NCBI RefSeq assembly: GCF_030812855.1
Contig: NZ_JAUSTK010000026.1
Coordinates: forward strand, 1 to 64,000
Origin: Paenibacillus wynnii
GTDB lineage: Bacteria; Bacillota; Bacilli; Paenibacillales; Paenibacillaceae
Length of the DNA stretch: 64,000 nucleotides
Reading direction: 5' to 3'
Shown: in pieces, positions 25,351 through 34,809 of the stretch
Layout: each line of letters starts with the position of its first letter
Position numbering within the stretch: the stretch's first letter is position 1
The notes under the pieces: generated by a model
Told to the model about the DNA's origin: nothing
The model's database searches: none
What the model saw: the letters and a program-made list of their open reading frames with translations, nothing else
Translations under genes and position numbers: made by a program

Positions 25351-26895
25351 TTATGCAAACTCAATCCGATATAGCACAACCACGCACTCCACATGTGTCG
25401 TATGCGGGAACATATCCACCGGAGCCACCTCGACGGTGGTATACCCACCATCTTCAAGCACCCGCAAATCCCTCGCTAGCGTAGAAGGATTACACGACAC
25501 ATACACCACACGCTCCGGCTTCATCTCTAAGATCGTTTCCAACAACCGCGGATCGCAGCCCTTACGCGGCGGGTCTACTACGATTACATCCGCCGTAATC
25601 CCCTGCTCTTTCCACTTAGGGATTACATCTTCAGACGCTCCGACCTCGAACACTACATTCTTCATTTCATTCAACACTGCATTAGCACGGGCATCCTCAA
25701 TCGCCTCACGGACGATCTCCACCCCATAAACCTTCTCGGCATGCTGTGCCAGGAATAGCGAAATCGTCCCGATGCCGCAATAAGCGTCGATTACTGTCTC
25801 TTTACCTGTAAGACCTGCGTACTCCACAGTCTTGCCATACAGGACCTCTGTTTGAGCAGGATTCACCTGATAAAAAGAACGCGCCGAGATCGCGAACTGC
25901 ACATCGCCGATGTAGTCATAGATGACATCCCTGCCCCAGAGTGTGCGGGTTTCATCGCCAAAAATAACGTTAGTCTGCTTTGTATTGACGTTCTGACAGA
26001 TACTCGCTACTTGCGGGAGCTGCTCGCGGATGCTGCCGATCCAGGCGTCCAGATGCGGGATGTCCCGTCCGTTGGTCACTAGCACCAGCATCATTTCTCC
26101 GGTGCGGAAAGCTTTTTTCACTACGACGTGACGCAGCAGGCCGCGGCCGGTTTCTTCATTATAAGCAGAAATGCCGAGATGGCTGCCGATGCTCTTTACG
26201 GCGGCTACGACTGCATCATTATGTTCATGCTGAATCAAACAGGTCTCCATGTCTACGATTCGATGACTGCCACGAGCGTAAAAGCCGCCAACGAGGCCGC
26301 CATCGGTTACACCGATCGGCACCTGAGCCTTATTGCGGTAACGCCAAGGCTCGTCCATACCTAGGGTAGGACGGACAAGAATACCTTCGCTCGGTCTATT
26401 GATGTGGACGTTGCTTTCTCCACCGCTTTTCCCTACGCTCTCGTCTTCGTTCTGCCCAGCACTTAACTCACTTTTTCGGCTCTCGTTGTTACCAGCCACC
26501 GTAAGCTTCCCAATCCGCTCCAGGTTATCCACCACCAGCTGCCGTTTCCACGCCAGCTGGGCATCGTAGTCCATGTGCTGCAGCTGGCAGCCGCCGCATT
26601 GATCGTAGATGGGACAGGGCGGTCCTATGCGGTCGCTGCTGGCCTTAACGATCTTCAGCAGCTTGGCGTAGCCGTATTGTTTCTTCGTCTTGAGTACCTT
26701 AGCCTGGACCTTCTCTCCGGGCAGGGCACCCTGCACAAATAGGGTAAAGCCTTCTACGCGGCCTACCCCTTCGCCTTCATGTGTCATGCCGATGATATCG
26801 AGCACAACTTCGTCATTTTTATTCACAGGCAGTCCGGCGATAGGGGCCGTGCCGTCCCGGCGACTGGTGTTGCGGCCGCTGCGGTGTCTAGTCAT
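25351..26895 (-). CDS. rlmD: 23S rRNA (uracil-C5)-methyltransferase, RlmD/RlmCD type
   Basis: This 514-residue TrmA-family enzyme methylates uracil C5 in 23S rRNA with SAM. A basic leader (HRSGRNTSRRDG) is followed by a TRAM domain (VVLDIIGMTHEGEGVGRVEG), the iron-sulfur cysteine cluster CPIYDQCGGC near residues 93-102, a SAM motif in VIDAYCGIGTISLFLA, and catalytic Cys in VYVSCNPSTLARDL. Between residues about 135 and 170 lies a polar low-complexity insert (SELSAGQNEDESVGKSGGES), which is unusual and probably a surface loop. In B. subtilis the single enzyme RlmCD does both 23S sites; which applies here is not visible. It lies downstream of dagK on the same strand. Confidence 0.9.
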   Translation of the reverse strand: MTRHRSGRNTSRRDGTAPIAGLPVNKNDEVVLDIIGMTHEGEGVGRVEGFTLFVQGALPGEKVQAKVLKTKKQYGYAKLLKIVKASSDRIGPPCPIYDQCGGCQLQHMDYDAQLAWKRQLVVDNLERIGKLTVAGNNESRKSELSAGQNEDESVGKSGGESNVHINRPSEGILVRPTLGMDEPWRYRNKAQVPIGVTDGGLVGGFYARGSHRIVDMETCLIQHEHNDAVVAAVKSIGSHLGISAYNEETGRGLLRHVVVKKAFRTGEMMLVLVTNGRDIPHLDAWIGSIREQLPQVASICQNVNTKQTNVIFGDETRTLWGRDVIYDYIGDVQFAISARSFYQVNPAQTEVLYGKTVEYAGLTGKETVIDAYCGIGTISLFLAQHAEKVYGVEIVREAIEDARANAVLNEMKNVVFEVGASEDVIPKWKEQGITADVIVVDPPRKGCDPRLLETILEMKPERVVYVSCNPSTLARDLRVLEDGGYTTVEVAPVDMFPHTTHVECVVVLYRIEFA

Positions 26896-26973
26896 TAGTT
26901 AGAAGTCACTTCTTTCATTAATCATTGTTAATCAGTCAATCCAAAATAGATTATGGGATGGTTACAAATTCAT

Positions 26974-27170
26974 TTAGATGGATTTTCTCCAGTTAATTTG
27001 ATCTACTCATACGATTTGAAGAATTTAAGTGGAAAAAATCCATCTAATTCGGAGTTAATGTTGTAAAAAGAGGGAGAATGGGGGAAATACGATGAATTAG
27101 TGGTATATTTTCCCCTTAAATCTGTAGATGGAGGCTATATCAGCAAATTAGCAGGAAAATTTCCCTCTAA
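26974..27170. repeat. Quartet of 23-bp palindromes, type A
   Basis: Four imperfect palindromes of 23 bases begin at 26974, 27025, 27097 and 27148 (spacings 51, 72, 51). Each has the form TTAG-N2-GG, an A/T centre, CC-N2-CTAA. The identical geometry recurs at 55537-55733. The rest of the gap from 26896 to 27469 shows no gene. Confidence 0.85.
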
Positions 27171-27468
27171 ATAGGCAAAGGTTAGCTGAAGGGAGCTATT
27201 AAACTGAATATTCTCAGCTAAATGACCGCGTTACCCGTCTGTAAGCTGCTCCCACGGTAACCTCTCAGCCTTACTTACCGTCCTCCGGTACTATCTTTCC
27301 CTCATATAAACGGTCTCAGAAGCACCATCACGAGGTCCTCAACACATTAGTTACTCCAGCTGCAACGCAGAAAACCAGTTTTGGTAGGCGCATATCATCC
27401 ACTCCCAGTTAACCACACCTTCTCCTACCAACACATTCGATAATTTCCAACCCATGGTTAGTATCGAT

Positions 27469-27608
27469 GGTTGGTGTTCGATGATCGGTCGGTGGTCGAT
27501 GGTTGGTGGTTGGTGGTTGGTGGTCCGTGGTCCGTGGTTGATGGTCCGTGGTCCGTGGTCCGTGGTCCGTGGTCCGTGGTTGATGGTCCGTTGTTGATGT
27601 TCGGTGCT
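27469..27608. repeat. 7-bp tandem array (GGTCCGT and GGTTGGT units)
   Basis: About twenty head-to-tail heptamers, mostly CCGTGGT with TGGTGGT and TGATGGT variants, fill this stretch downstream of dagK. The G-rich plus strand contains GGTTGGTGGTTGGTGG, which could form a two-tetrad G-quadruplex. Because seven is not a multiple of three, all minus-strand frames are open and give a spurious seven-residue protein repeat (TTDHGPR). Confidence 0.9.
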
Positions 27609-27656
27609 GATAGAACTTCCACCCACACCCATCCACTATAACTCCTGTTACTCCAC

Positions 27657-28547
27657 TCAATTATTATGAGCAAAAATCCTTAAATGCTGCGGCAGAATCC
27701 GGAACTGTCCCGGCAGGGTGCCGCCCAGCTCACCATCCAGATTCAACTGGACATGACCAGGGGAGGTGACCTCCATCGCATCCGTGCGGAAATACACGAC
27801 CTTCTTATCCTTCAGATGCGCTCCGCTGATGGTTAGGCGCACTAAGCGGATGAATTCCGCGAGGTTGCATTTCTTAACCGCAATGACGTCGAATAGACCG
27901 TCGTCGATACGGGCATCTGGAGCAAGCTTCTCGAAGCCGCCCACAGAGTTGGTATTGGCGATAAGAAACAGCATGAATTCGTCATGGATAAGCTCTTGTC
28001 CGTTCGCTCGAATAACGAGTTCTGTCGGGGAAAGACTGGCCATTTTCTCGATGCCTTTTAAGTAGTAAGCAAGCTGTCCGAGCATGGTCTTCTGCCTACT
28101 GGGTACTTCATATGTTAGGTCGGTCAGGCTTCCGCCTCCGGCAATATTGATGAAATAACGATCATTGGCTTTGCCCAAATCGATAAGACGCGACTCCTGA
28201 CGCAGAATCAGATCACAGGAATCCTCCCAGTTCTTCGGGATGCCCATTGCCCGTGCGAAATCATTAGTGGTACCGAGAGGTAAAACGCCGAGCGGTGGAA
28301 GATTAGGTTTCTCCGCCATCCCGTTGATAACCTCATTCAGGGTGCCGTCGCCACCGGCCGCTATAATCAAATCGTATCCACGTTCTACGGCATCTGCCGC
28401 CGCCGCCGTTGCATCGCCTTCTCCGCTCGTTGCATGGCAAGAGGCCTCAATGCCTCCTGTATCCAGCCGGTCCAGAATATCGGCGAGCCGCTTCTTCATT
28501 TCTTCCCGTCCAGAAGTGGGATTATAAATCAATCTCGCAGTTTTCAT
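27657..28547 (-). CDS. dagK: Diacylglycerol kinase (DagK/YegS family)
   Basis: This 296-residue lipid kinase would phosphorylate diacylglycerol to phosphatidic acid so that it re-enters phospholipid synthesis. The N-terminus LIYNPTSGRE and the nucleotide-binding loop IAAGGDGTLNEVINGMA, then GTTNDFARAMGIP, are the hallmarks of the DAGK catalytic fold. The C-terminal half (DARIDDGLFDVI, then EVTSPGHVQLNLDGE) completes it. Full length for the family, with no membrane segment; it binds the membrane peripherally. It sits upstream of rlmD, as in related Firmicutes (yerQ-yefA order), separated here by repeats. Confidence 0.92.
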   Translation of the reverse strand: MKTARLIYNPTSGREEMKKRLADILDRLDTGGIEASCHATSGEGDATAAAADAVERGYDLIIAAGGDGTLNEVINGMAEKPNLPPLGVLPLGTTNDFARAMGIPKNWEDSCDLILRQESRLIDLGKANDRYFINIAGGGSLTDLTYEVPSRQKTMLGQLAYYLKGIEKMASLSPTELVIRANGQELIHDEFMLFLIANTNSVGGFEKLAPDARIDDGLFDVIAVKKCNLAEFIRLVRLTISGAHLKDKKVVYFRTDAMEVTSPGHVQLNLDGELGGTLPGQFRILPQHLRIFAHNN

Positions 28548-28773
28548 TTACCGGAACGCCACCTGTTTTTTTATATTGATAACCTAACTGATTATAACCA
28601 ATTCCATACCCTACAATCAATGTCGCCGGCAAAAGAGTACGAATATAGCTCAGCAACAGTAAGGAAATCAGCCTCAACTGAACACAAAATCATGTGAAAC
28701 ACTATAAATATGTGTATGCAGAAGCCGCTATAATAACACTGTGGACCGCCATCATTTTCGTTAAAAGCTGCGT

Positions 28774-29544
28774 CTATCCCTCGCCCCGTATGCGCTCCAA
28801 CAGACGTTCGACCTGTCTCTCGATCCAGTGCGGAAACAGCGGATGGGGCAGTAGGGTTCGGCCCGAATATCGGTACGTCAGCCCTTCAAGCTTCTCAGGA
28901 ATCACTACCTTGGTGAAGTATCCCTCACTCAAAAAGAGCGGTGCCACCAGTACATCGTGGCCCTGTTCCCGCCAATACTCCACCTTACTCCGCACATTGT
29001 CCGGGTTCAGTAGAGCGTAATCTGCCGCAGCCACACCGCTTACCTCACGTACGCGCTTGGCTAGCGATGTAATGCCTTCCTGCCAGCGCTGCCGGAACCC
29101 ATCGTGTACACTCCCGTGTCCAATCAGCAGAATGGTCTCCTTCGCCGGGTCTTTGGACACATCACGAAGCTTGTCCCATACCATAATAGCGATATCCGGA
29201 TCATCATCCACCGGGTAACCGTAATGGATTCGTGCTTGAACGGTGAAAAGCTCCAAATCCGTTTCCCGCTCCGGTTCCGGCTTAGCCCCCAGAGCATACT
29301 CTATCTCATCGACATGAGTGCTTCCGGAAGACATAAACAAGGGGATCACCATAATATCTGTGACCCCTGCATGTTCGAGCTCATCAATTCCATCTTGAAT
29401 CAATCGGCCTTCTACAAGCTCCAAAAAAGAAATAGCCACGGGAATCTCTTCCCGCAGCGATAAGCCGCTTACGGCTTCCTCTACAATCATTACCCAAGCT
29501 GTATCCCTGGAGCCATGACTAATAATGAGTATGCCCGGCTTCAT
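28774..29544 (-). CDS. Sirohydrochlorin chelatase, CbiX type
   Basis: This 256-residue protein holds two CbiX half-domains. The first starts ILIISHGSRD with the metal-binding His; the second has LLIGHGSVHDGF near residue 143. Such chelatases insert cobalt, nickel or ferrous iron into sirohydrochlorin for cobalamin, F430 or siroheme. No other tetrapyrrole gene is nearby, so the metal cannot be told from context. Its ATG lies one base past the yerC stop, so the two are probably co-transcribed. Length fits the long two-domain form. Confidence 0.82.
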   Translation of the reverse strand: MKPGILIISHGSRDTAWVMIVEEAVSGLSLREEIPVAISFLELVEGRLIQDGIDELEHAGVTDIMVIPLFMSSGSTHVDEIEYALGAKPEPERETDLELFTVQARIHYGYPVDDDPDIAIMVWDKLRDVSKDPAKETILLIGHGSVHDGFRQRWQEGITSLAKRVREVSGVAAADYALLNPDNVRSKVEYWREQGHDVLVAPLFLSEGYFTKVVIPEKLEGLTYRYSGRTLLPHPLFPHWIERQVERLLERIRGEG

Positions 29545-29545
29545 T

Positions 29546-29836
29546 CTATCGTCCCAGACGTTCGAGCGTTAATTTGTACCCGTCATTGCCATAGTTCAGG
29601 CAGCGCTTTACACGGGAAATGGTAGCCGTACTTGCTCCTGTTTCTGCTTCGATTTGGTTGTAAGTAGATCCTTTACCCAGCATACGTGCAACTTCAAGAC
29701 GCTGCGAGAGTGACTGGATCTCATTAACCGTACATAGATCATCGAAGAACACATAACATTCTTCCATATTTTTTAAAGTTAAAATAGCTTCAAATAATTG
29801 ATCGATACTTTTATCATTCAGCTTCTTAAGCTGCAT
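29546..29836 (-). CDS. yerC: YerC/TrpR-like DNA-binding protein
   Basis: This 96-residue protein has a TrpR-type helix-turn-helix: LCTVNEIQSLSQRLEVARML followed by STYNQIEAETGASTATISRV, in which the second helix reads GASTATISRVKRCL. It matches YerC of B. subtilis in length and content. The family is related to the tryptophan repressor, but the regulated genes are not known to me. A sigma-A type promoter lies about 100 bases upstream, and the CbiX-type chelatase gene follows one base later. Confidence 0.88.
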   Translation of the reverse strand: MQLKKLNDKSIDQLFEAILTLKNMEECYVFFDDLCTVNEIQSLSQRLEVARMLGKGSTYNQIEAETGASTATISRVKRCLNYGNDGYKLTLERLGR

Positions 29837-29937
29837 AAATAATCATCCCCTAAAAGTTCTGTCAGCATTAGCATCTCTGATTAAGCTTCGTACAAAACTG
29901 CTTTTGGAAGCATAAACGGAATGTGACTATTGCCTCT

Positions 29938-29966
29938 ACTATATTGCACTGGAGCGCTTTTTTCAA
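29938..29966 (-). promoter_or_regulatory. Sigma-A promoter for yerC
   Basis: Read on the minus strand, TTGAAA is followed after exactly 17 bases by TATAGT, with the start site expected about 95 bases before the yerC ATG. The remaining sequence to 30264 shows no gene before the plus-strand YqfQ-like frame. Confidence 0.6.
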
Positions 29967-30264
29967 GCATTAACGGTTTCACGCAGTAAAGTCCGAAAAT
30001 CATGGACAAACGTCCACTCTGCGCGGACACAATAATACTTATTTTTAAAAGACCTTCCTTTCCGTGTCAACATCAACTGCCTTCCCTATAGTACTACAAA
30101 AGCGCCGAAAATCAAGCCTGGACACGGTTTATTCACTTTCATACAGCCTTTATGGGCATACGCCCTTTTCCGCTCCTATCCCTAAACACCCGGGCATTCG
30201 TCCATACGTTATGTTCGCCTATGACATACAGTATAGTAAACCAATAACGAAGGAATGTGATATT

Positions 30265-30825
30265 ATGCCTGATCATTACTATAATCATTCCCGCCGTAAC
30301 CAGCGTTCGCTGGTCGAACCGTACAATACATCGCCCTATCCCGGTATCAGTCCATACGTGCAAGTTCCACCTCCTGGAGCAGGCGGATTGTACTCTTCCT
30401 ACGGAGCAGCCGAAGTTGCCGAGACCGCTCTTGCTGTCCCTGTTGAAGCCTCAGCGGCCAAAGCCGGGGGGCTGCTCGGAAGCCTGGGAAGTCTGGGTGG
30501 ACTCGGCGGTCTTGGGAACGCGGCAAATATCGAGCAGATTAAAGGCTTCATTGATCGGATGGGCGGGATCGACGGCATCGTCAGCTCTATGGGCAAGGTG
30601 CAGAAGGTCATGCAAAGCTTTCAGCAAATGGCTCCTATGGTTAAGCTCGTGATGAGCAGCTTTGGTAAAAACAAGGGATCGAAGAATGGATCACTGGCAG
30701 CTGAAGAAGATGCAGCTCTTTACGGCCCTAGACGTAAAAAAAGACGCCCTGCTCAGCGCCGTAAATCCTCTACCCCGAACCGCCGGCGCTTAAGCCCGGC
30801 TAATAGCAAACGGCGCCGCAAATAG
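30265..30825 (+). CDS. YqfQ/VrrA-like protein with basic tail
   Basis: This 186-residue protein has a proline/tyrosine-rich start (SPYPGISPYVQVPPPGAG), a glycine-leucine repeat (GGLLGSLGSLGGLGGLGN), an amphipathic segment SMGKVQKVMQSFQQMAPMVK, and a very basic C-terminus (PRRKKRRPAQRRKSS, then KRRRK). The glycine stretch followed by QKVMQSFQQMAPMVK resembles the B. subtilis YqfQ / VrrA family, of unknown role. The start at 30265 has AAGGAA upstream; the frame runs back to 30064 without a good site. The arginine-rich end suggests nucleic-acid or cell-wall polymer binding, which is conjecture. Confidence 0.65.
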   Translation: MPDHYYNHSRRNQRSLVEPYNTSPYPGISPYVQVPPPGAGGLYSSYGAAEVAETALAVPVEASAAKAGGLLGSLGSLGGLGGLGNAANIEQIKGFIDRMGGIDGIVSSMGKVQKVMQSFQQMAPMVKLVMSSFGKNKGSKNGSLAAEEDAALYGPRRKKRRPAQRRKSSTPNRRRLSPANSKRRRK

Positions 30826-30836
30826 CGGCGCCTTTC
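30812..30836 (+). terminator. Terminator overlapping the end of the YqfQ-like gene
   Basis: GGCGCCGC and GCGGCGCC form a perfect 8-bp stem with a five-base loop, followed by TTTCCTCTTT. The stem begins inside the last codons, so the stop codon is close to the loop. Confidence 0.75.
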
Positions 30837-30846
30837 CTCTTTAACA

Positions 30847-31806
30847 CTATTTAAACCATCCGCTTCGCCGAAACCATTGGAACATTCCTCCGCCAAGCAC
30901 CAGCATAAGCAGCAGTATGACGAAGTAACCATATTTCCAGTCCAACTCCGGCATCACCCGGAAGTTCATGCCGTAGATCCCGGCTATCAGTGTCAGCGGC
31001 ATGAATACCGTCGTAATTACGGTGAGTGTTTTCATTATAGTGTTCATCCGATTCGAATTGAGAGAGATATAGCTATCGCGAAGATCGGCTGTCATTTCAC
31101 GGTCGGCCTCTATCATATCGGTCAGCTTCAGCAGATGATCATAAATATCGCCGAAGTAGATCCGTTCCTCCCCGTTGCTCTGGACATGCTGCGAGTTGAC
31201 AATTCGGTACATAAGATCACGCATAGGCACAATAGTTCGCCGCAGCTTCAAAAGGCGTCCACGTACATCGAATACCTGCTTCATCAGTTCCTCTACCGAC
31301 TCACTGCTGCCCCGGCTTTCCAGATCGGCAAGTTCGTCCTCAATCCCATAGAGACTGGGGAAATACTTATCCACCAGCTTGTCCATGATTCTATAGGCTG
31401 CAGCCATCGGACCGCCTGACCAGCCTTTACGGTTGTGAATCTCACTCTGCACCTGTTCCCAAGCTTCATCCATCTCGGACTTCTCCTGATGATGATAAGA
31501 TACCAGATAATTTTTATTCATGAACAGGTCTACCTCTTCAGCATCCAGTGTCTCAGCATTCAGCGCATGCAGCACAAAGAACTGCACATCCTGGTAGTAA
31601 TCCAGCTTCGGCCGCTGCAGCAGATGCATACAATCCTCAATCGCCAACGGGTGAAAATGAAAATACTGATCTAGCAGCAGCGTTTCCTCCGGTGTAGGCA
31701 TCGCAAAGTCTGCCCATATCCATGCGTAATTCTCCATACGAATGCTCTGGAGCGGAAGCCCGGTCAGCACTTCTCCCTTATGAGTTACTGCAAGCGTGCG
31801 TATCAT
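30847..31806 (-). CDS. corA: CorA-type magnesium/divalent metal transporter
   Basis: This 319-residue membrane protein has a long, acidic cytoplasmic N-terminal region and two helices at the end. The first ends in the signature YGMNF, which forms the pore mouth, followed by the short loop RVMPELDWKYGYF before the second helix. It forms pentamers that admit Mg2+ (also Co2+/Ni2+). The start at 31806 (MIRTLAVTHKG) has GGAGGGG six bases upstream; a GTG 15 bases earlier would put that site inside the gene. It faces the YqfQ-like gene and follows the GlnL-like regulator gene on the same strand. Confidence 0.93.
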   Translation of the reverse strand: MIRTLAVTHKGEVLTGLPLQSIRMENYAWIWADFAMPTPEETLLLDQYFHFHPLAIEDCMHLLQRPKLDYYQDVQFFVLHALNAETLDAEEVDLFMNKNYLVSYHHQEKSEMDEAWEQVQSEIHNRKGWSGGPMAAAYRIMDKLVDKYFPSLYGIEDELADLESRGSSESVEELMKQVFDVRGRLLKLRRTIVPMRDLMYRIVNSQHVQSNGEERIYFGDIYDHLLKLTDMIEADREMTADLRDSYISLNSNRMNTIMKTLTVITTVFMPLTLIAGIYGMNFRVMPELDWKYGYFVILLLMLVLGGGMFQWFRRSGWFK

Positions 31807-31855
31807 ATAAGACCCCTCCACCTCATCAGTACTTGCTCTATGCTCTAGGCCATTC

Positions 31856-32761
31856 CTAATATCGACCCATTCCCTCTTGGAGCTCCAAATACAGCACCTG
31901 AAGAAACTTCTTAATATTAACTTTCACCTTGCCGGTTTCTTTGCCCTGCTCGATTTCCTTCATTTTCAGACGGACTTCCTCGAAATCGAAATAAAGCGGA
32001 GCATAATGCTCAAACTTGGGATTGCCGTAATCCGTCAGTCCGATCGAAGCTAGATTGTTTAGACCTGCAGATAACGCACGCCGAAGCCGTTGTTCGATAG
32101 CTTTGCTTTCCTTAGCAATGTCACTCGGGTTTTCCTTATAGGTTCTAGCTGTCATTTCATACAATTCTTTGAGCGGAGGTAGACTTCCGGTATCCTCACG
32201 ATTCGACAGGACCTCCATAATTCCGATAATGTCACGGCTCCCGCTCTCCCCAATCATCCCCAGATTCATCAATATCGGCTGCAAAATCTCGCGCACGGTA
32301 CGTTTAACGACAGGCAGAGGCGGGGAACCAAACTGCAGCCCTTCCAGCTTTTCCAGACTGGACTTGATCTCGTCCAAATACCGATTGATAGCGTAGCGCT
32401 CATTTACCTTATGCAGCACAGCCTCGACTTCGATCCGGTTAATCGGTTTACGTATGAAGAACTCAATTCCGCTCCGGTAGGCCCGTCCCACCATTTCCCC
32501 GTTCTCGATCTGGGAGATCATTACGAATTTGGATCGGCAGCCCTGGGCCTGAAGCGAATTAATAGTCTCAATCCCATCCTGATCCGGCATGAGCAGATCC
32601 ATCAGGACAATGTCCGGGCGTTCACTTAAAATTAAACGGACGCCGTCCTGACCGCAATCCGCCATGCCGACCACTTCACCTATTCCGCTGTCTTCGATAA
32701 TATATTGCAGCATTCTTCTGGCACTTCCATCATCATCTACTATACAGAAAGAAAGCGGCAT
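31856..32761 (-). CDS. glnL: GlnL (YcbB)-like response regulator
   Basis: This 301-residue regulator has a receiver domain (CIVDDDGSARRML, phospho-acceptor Asp in DIVLMDLLMPDQDG, Lys in FFIRKPINR) and a C-terminal YcbB-type DNA-binding half (ESKAIEQRLRRALSAGLNNL, then GNPKFEHYAPLYFDFEEV). In B. subtilis GlnL with GlnK controls glutamine uptake and glutaminase genes. Here the gene lies next to glnQHMP, which supports the assignment. Its start has a GAGGAA site and is 2 bases past the kinase gene stop, so the pair is co-transcribed. Confidence 0.85.
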   Translation of the reverse strand: MPLSFCIVDDDGSARRMLQYIIEDSGIGEVVGMADCGQDGVRLILSERPDIVLMDLLMPDQDGIETINSLQAQGCRSKFVMISQIENGEMVGRAYRSGIEFFIRKPINRIEVEAVLHKVNERYAINRYLDEIKSSLEKLEGLQFGSPPLPVVKRTVREILQPILMNLGMIGESGSRDIIGIMEVLSNREDTGSLPPLKELYEMTARTYKENPSDIAKESKAIEQRLRRALSAGLNNLASIGLTDYGNPKFEHYAPLYFDFEEVRLKMKEIEQGKETGKVKVNIKKFLQVLYLELQEGMGRY

Positions 32762-32763
32762 CT

Positions 32764-34053
32764 CTATTCCTCCTTTCTCAGCATTACTGTAGGAATTATG
32801 ATCTGAAACAAAGCCCCGCCTGTGTATGGAGCGGCACTCACGGTGATTTCACCTTGAAAAACTTCGACGATATCACGCACATGCGAGAGCCCAATCCCTG
32901 TCGCCGCCACTCCCTCTTCATCGAATTTGGTGGTAAAACCCGGCTCAAATAACAGTTCACGATCGCGCGCCTTCACTCCTTGGCCACTATCGGTTACCGT
33001 GAGTACGGTGAGATCACCTTTTTCATAAACATCGAGAGAAACGGTTCCTTTTTCCTTAATCGCTTCAACCGCATTGGCGGTTAGGTTATTCAAGAGGGTC
33101 AGCAGGGGAATGTAATTGGCAGTGGTATAATCGGAGGTTATTTGATGATGAAAGACGATTTTTTTACCCAGCATTTCGGCATACTTTGTATTACTCTTGA
33201 CCGTAAAAAGAAGGATTCCGGACAGCGGCATATCGCCGGTAACCTCACGGTCGACCAGCTTCACCAGCCCCGCAAGAATACGCTGTGAATCCTTTTTCAC
33301 CTCATGAATTTGCTGCGTGATATCCAACACCTGGCGGCTCTGCAGCTGATGCCCCTCGTCCTTAAGACTGCGATACAAATCGTAGCTGTTCAAGGTTACG
33401 TTCTCCAAGGTGTCGATAGATTTTTTCAGATAAAATACTTCTCCATACAATCCTGAGCCGAATCCGAGCATTTGCTCGATCCGCCGCTTCTGTTCCTTTT
33501 GCACGATTCGCATTTGACTAACAGAAATACTGCTGTATATACCTGTAGTGAAATAAGTCCGCAACATAGCGATCAACATCAAAAAAGTCCATTCATTCAG
33601 GTGAAACGAGGCCGTTCCAAGCACAAACAAGCGGGTCAAAAGCTCCATTTCATTCGATATCAGGTCTATAATCGCCGCTACGCCGCCGAGAACGAGAGGA
33701 TGGAAGGTGTCCAGCCGCGACTTAATAAGTCTCATGCCCAATGCAAAAACAATATAATAAACCATTGCCGAGCAATGCCTGCCCATAATCTGGGTAATAT
33801 CCATTCCATCCCCTGCCACTAAATCTATAGCAGTACGAAACAGAAGAACAACCACTCCGGTAGCTATCCCTGTGGTTATATACGGAAGATGCCTCATTAA
33901 AAGCAAAAACAGCAGAAATGCACTGCTGCCCAGGCCGATTCTGAAGATATCCCCGTTGAACGGATTGATTTTGAACTCCCCGGCTACAGCTGTACCCACG
34001 GAAACCAACAGAATCTGTATATGTTTATGTTTCATTAAAGATATTCCCATCAT
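32764..34053 (-). CDS. glnK: GlnK (YcbA)-like sensor histidine kinase
   Basis: About 429 residues: an N-terminal part with about six hydrophobic segments, a coiled linker (IVQKEQKRRIEQMLGF), a non-standard phospho-acceptor region, and a GHKL ATPase end with N-box LLNNLTANAVEAIKEKG, G1-box TVTDSGQGVKARDRE and ATGIGLSHVRDI. It is the likely partner of the GlnL-like regulator and would sense glutamine or nitrogen state at the membrane. The ATG at 34053 has AGGAG seven bases upstream; a TTG before it and an ATG after it are alternatives. It lies between glnL and the glutamine importer genes. Confidence 0.82.
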   Translation of the reverse strand: MMGISLMKHKHIQILLVSVGTAVAGEFKINPFNGDIFRIGLGSSAFLLFLLLMRHLPYITTGIATGVVVLLFRTAIDLVAGDGMDITQIMGRHCSAMVYYIVFALGMRLIKSRLDTFHPLVLGGVAAIIDLISNEMELLTRLFVLGTASFHLNEWTFLMLIAMLRTYFTTGIYSSISVSQMRIVQKEQKRRIEQMLGFGSGLYGEVFYLKKSIDTLENVTLNSYDLYRSLKDEGHQLQSRQVLDITQQIHEVKKDSQRILAGLVKLVDREVTGDMPLSGILLFTVKSNTKYAEMLGKKIVFHHQITSDYTTANYIPLLTLLNNLTANAVEAIKEKGTVSLDVYEKGDLTVLTVTDSGQGVKARDRELLFEPGFTTKFDEEGVAATGIGLSHVRDIVEVFQGEITVSAAPYTGGALFQIIIPTVMLRKEE

Positions 34054-34134
34054 CAAACTGCTCCTACTTAGAGATGTTGATGATTATACTACCATACTAC
34101 GGAGGGATTTCAAACGAATAAGTATACTTCGGGG

Positions 34135-34785
34135 CTAAATACTTTTGCTCTCCAAACGTCTCGATACAATGGACAGCATAAAATTAACTGTAAAATAGAT
34201 AACTGCTACAAGTATCAACGTTGGAATGGTATAGGTGTATCCGTGACCAATTACGATTTGAGCATTATGCATCAGCTCTGGCAACGAAATCACTACTGCC
34301 AGTGATGTATCTTTTAACAACGAAATGAACTGACTTACCAAAGGGGGAACCATACGTCGCAGCCCTTGAGGTAGAACGATATGCCAGAGTGTCTGGAAAC
34401 TGCTGAGACCGGATGAACGTGCAGCTTCGATCTGACCTTTATCAACAGAGGCTAATCCTCCACGCACAATTTCCGCAATCATCGCGGCTTCAAAGATCGT
34501 AAGTGCGGCAATGGCTGCTGTAATCAGTCCCATTTTAATCCCGACTTCCGGAAGTGCGAAGCGAATAAAGAATATAAGCAGCAAAAGTGGTAAATTCCGA
34601 ATTAACTCAACGAACACAAACATGATGGGTGACAGCACAGGTACCTTTGTATACCGAATCACACCGATCACGCAACCCAGTATAAAGCTAAGCACAATAG
34701 CTGCAAAAGCAACAATTAGAGTTATATATAGTCCATCCAACAAGAATTTCAGATTCTCGGGGGAGTATGCACCAGCGAAATCCAT
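34135..34785 (-). CDS. glnP: Glutamine ABC transporter permease GlnP
   Basis: This 216-residue permease has about five membrane helices and the amino-acid-permease loop QIEAARSSGLSSFQTLWHIV near residues 120-139, which docks on the ATPase. FFIRFALPEVG follows the RNLPLLLLIFF segment typical of His/Glu/Gln permeases. It is the last gene of glnQ-glnH-glnM-glnP, the same order as in B. subtilis, and lies 24 bases after glnM with a GGAGGGG site. The polar amino acid specificity is a family and context assignment. Confidence 0.9.
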   Translation of the reverse strand: MDFAGAYSPENLKFLLDGLYITLIVAFAAIVLSFILGCVIGVIRYTKVPVLSPIMFVFVELIRNLPLLLLIFFIRFALPEVGIKMGLITAAIAALTIFEAAMIAEIVRGGLASVDKGQIEAARSSGLSSFQTLWHIVLPQGLRRMVPPLVSQFISLLKDTSLAVVISLPELMHNAQIVIGHGYTYTIPTLILVAVIYFTVNFMLSIVSRRLESKSI

Positions 34786-34809
34786 ATTGCCCCTCCTTTC
34801 ACTTTATGT

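Noticed and set aside
27351-27673. Three overlapping minus-strand frames with TTDHGPR repeats
   Set aside because: They come from a 7-bp tandem array that keeps all frames open; no ribosome binding site or family match.
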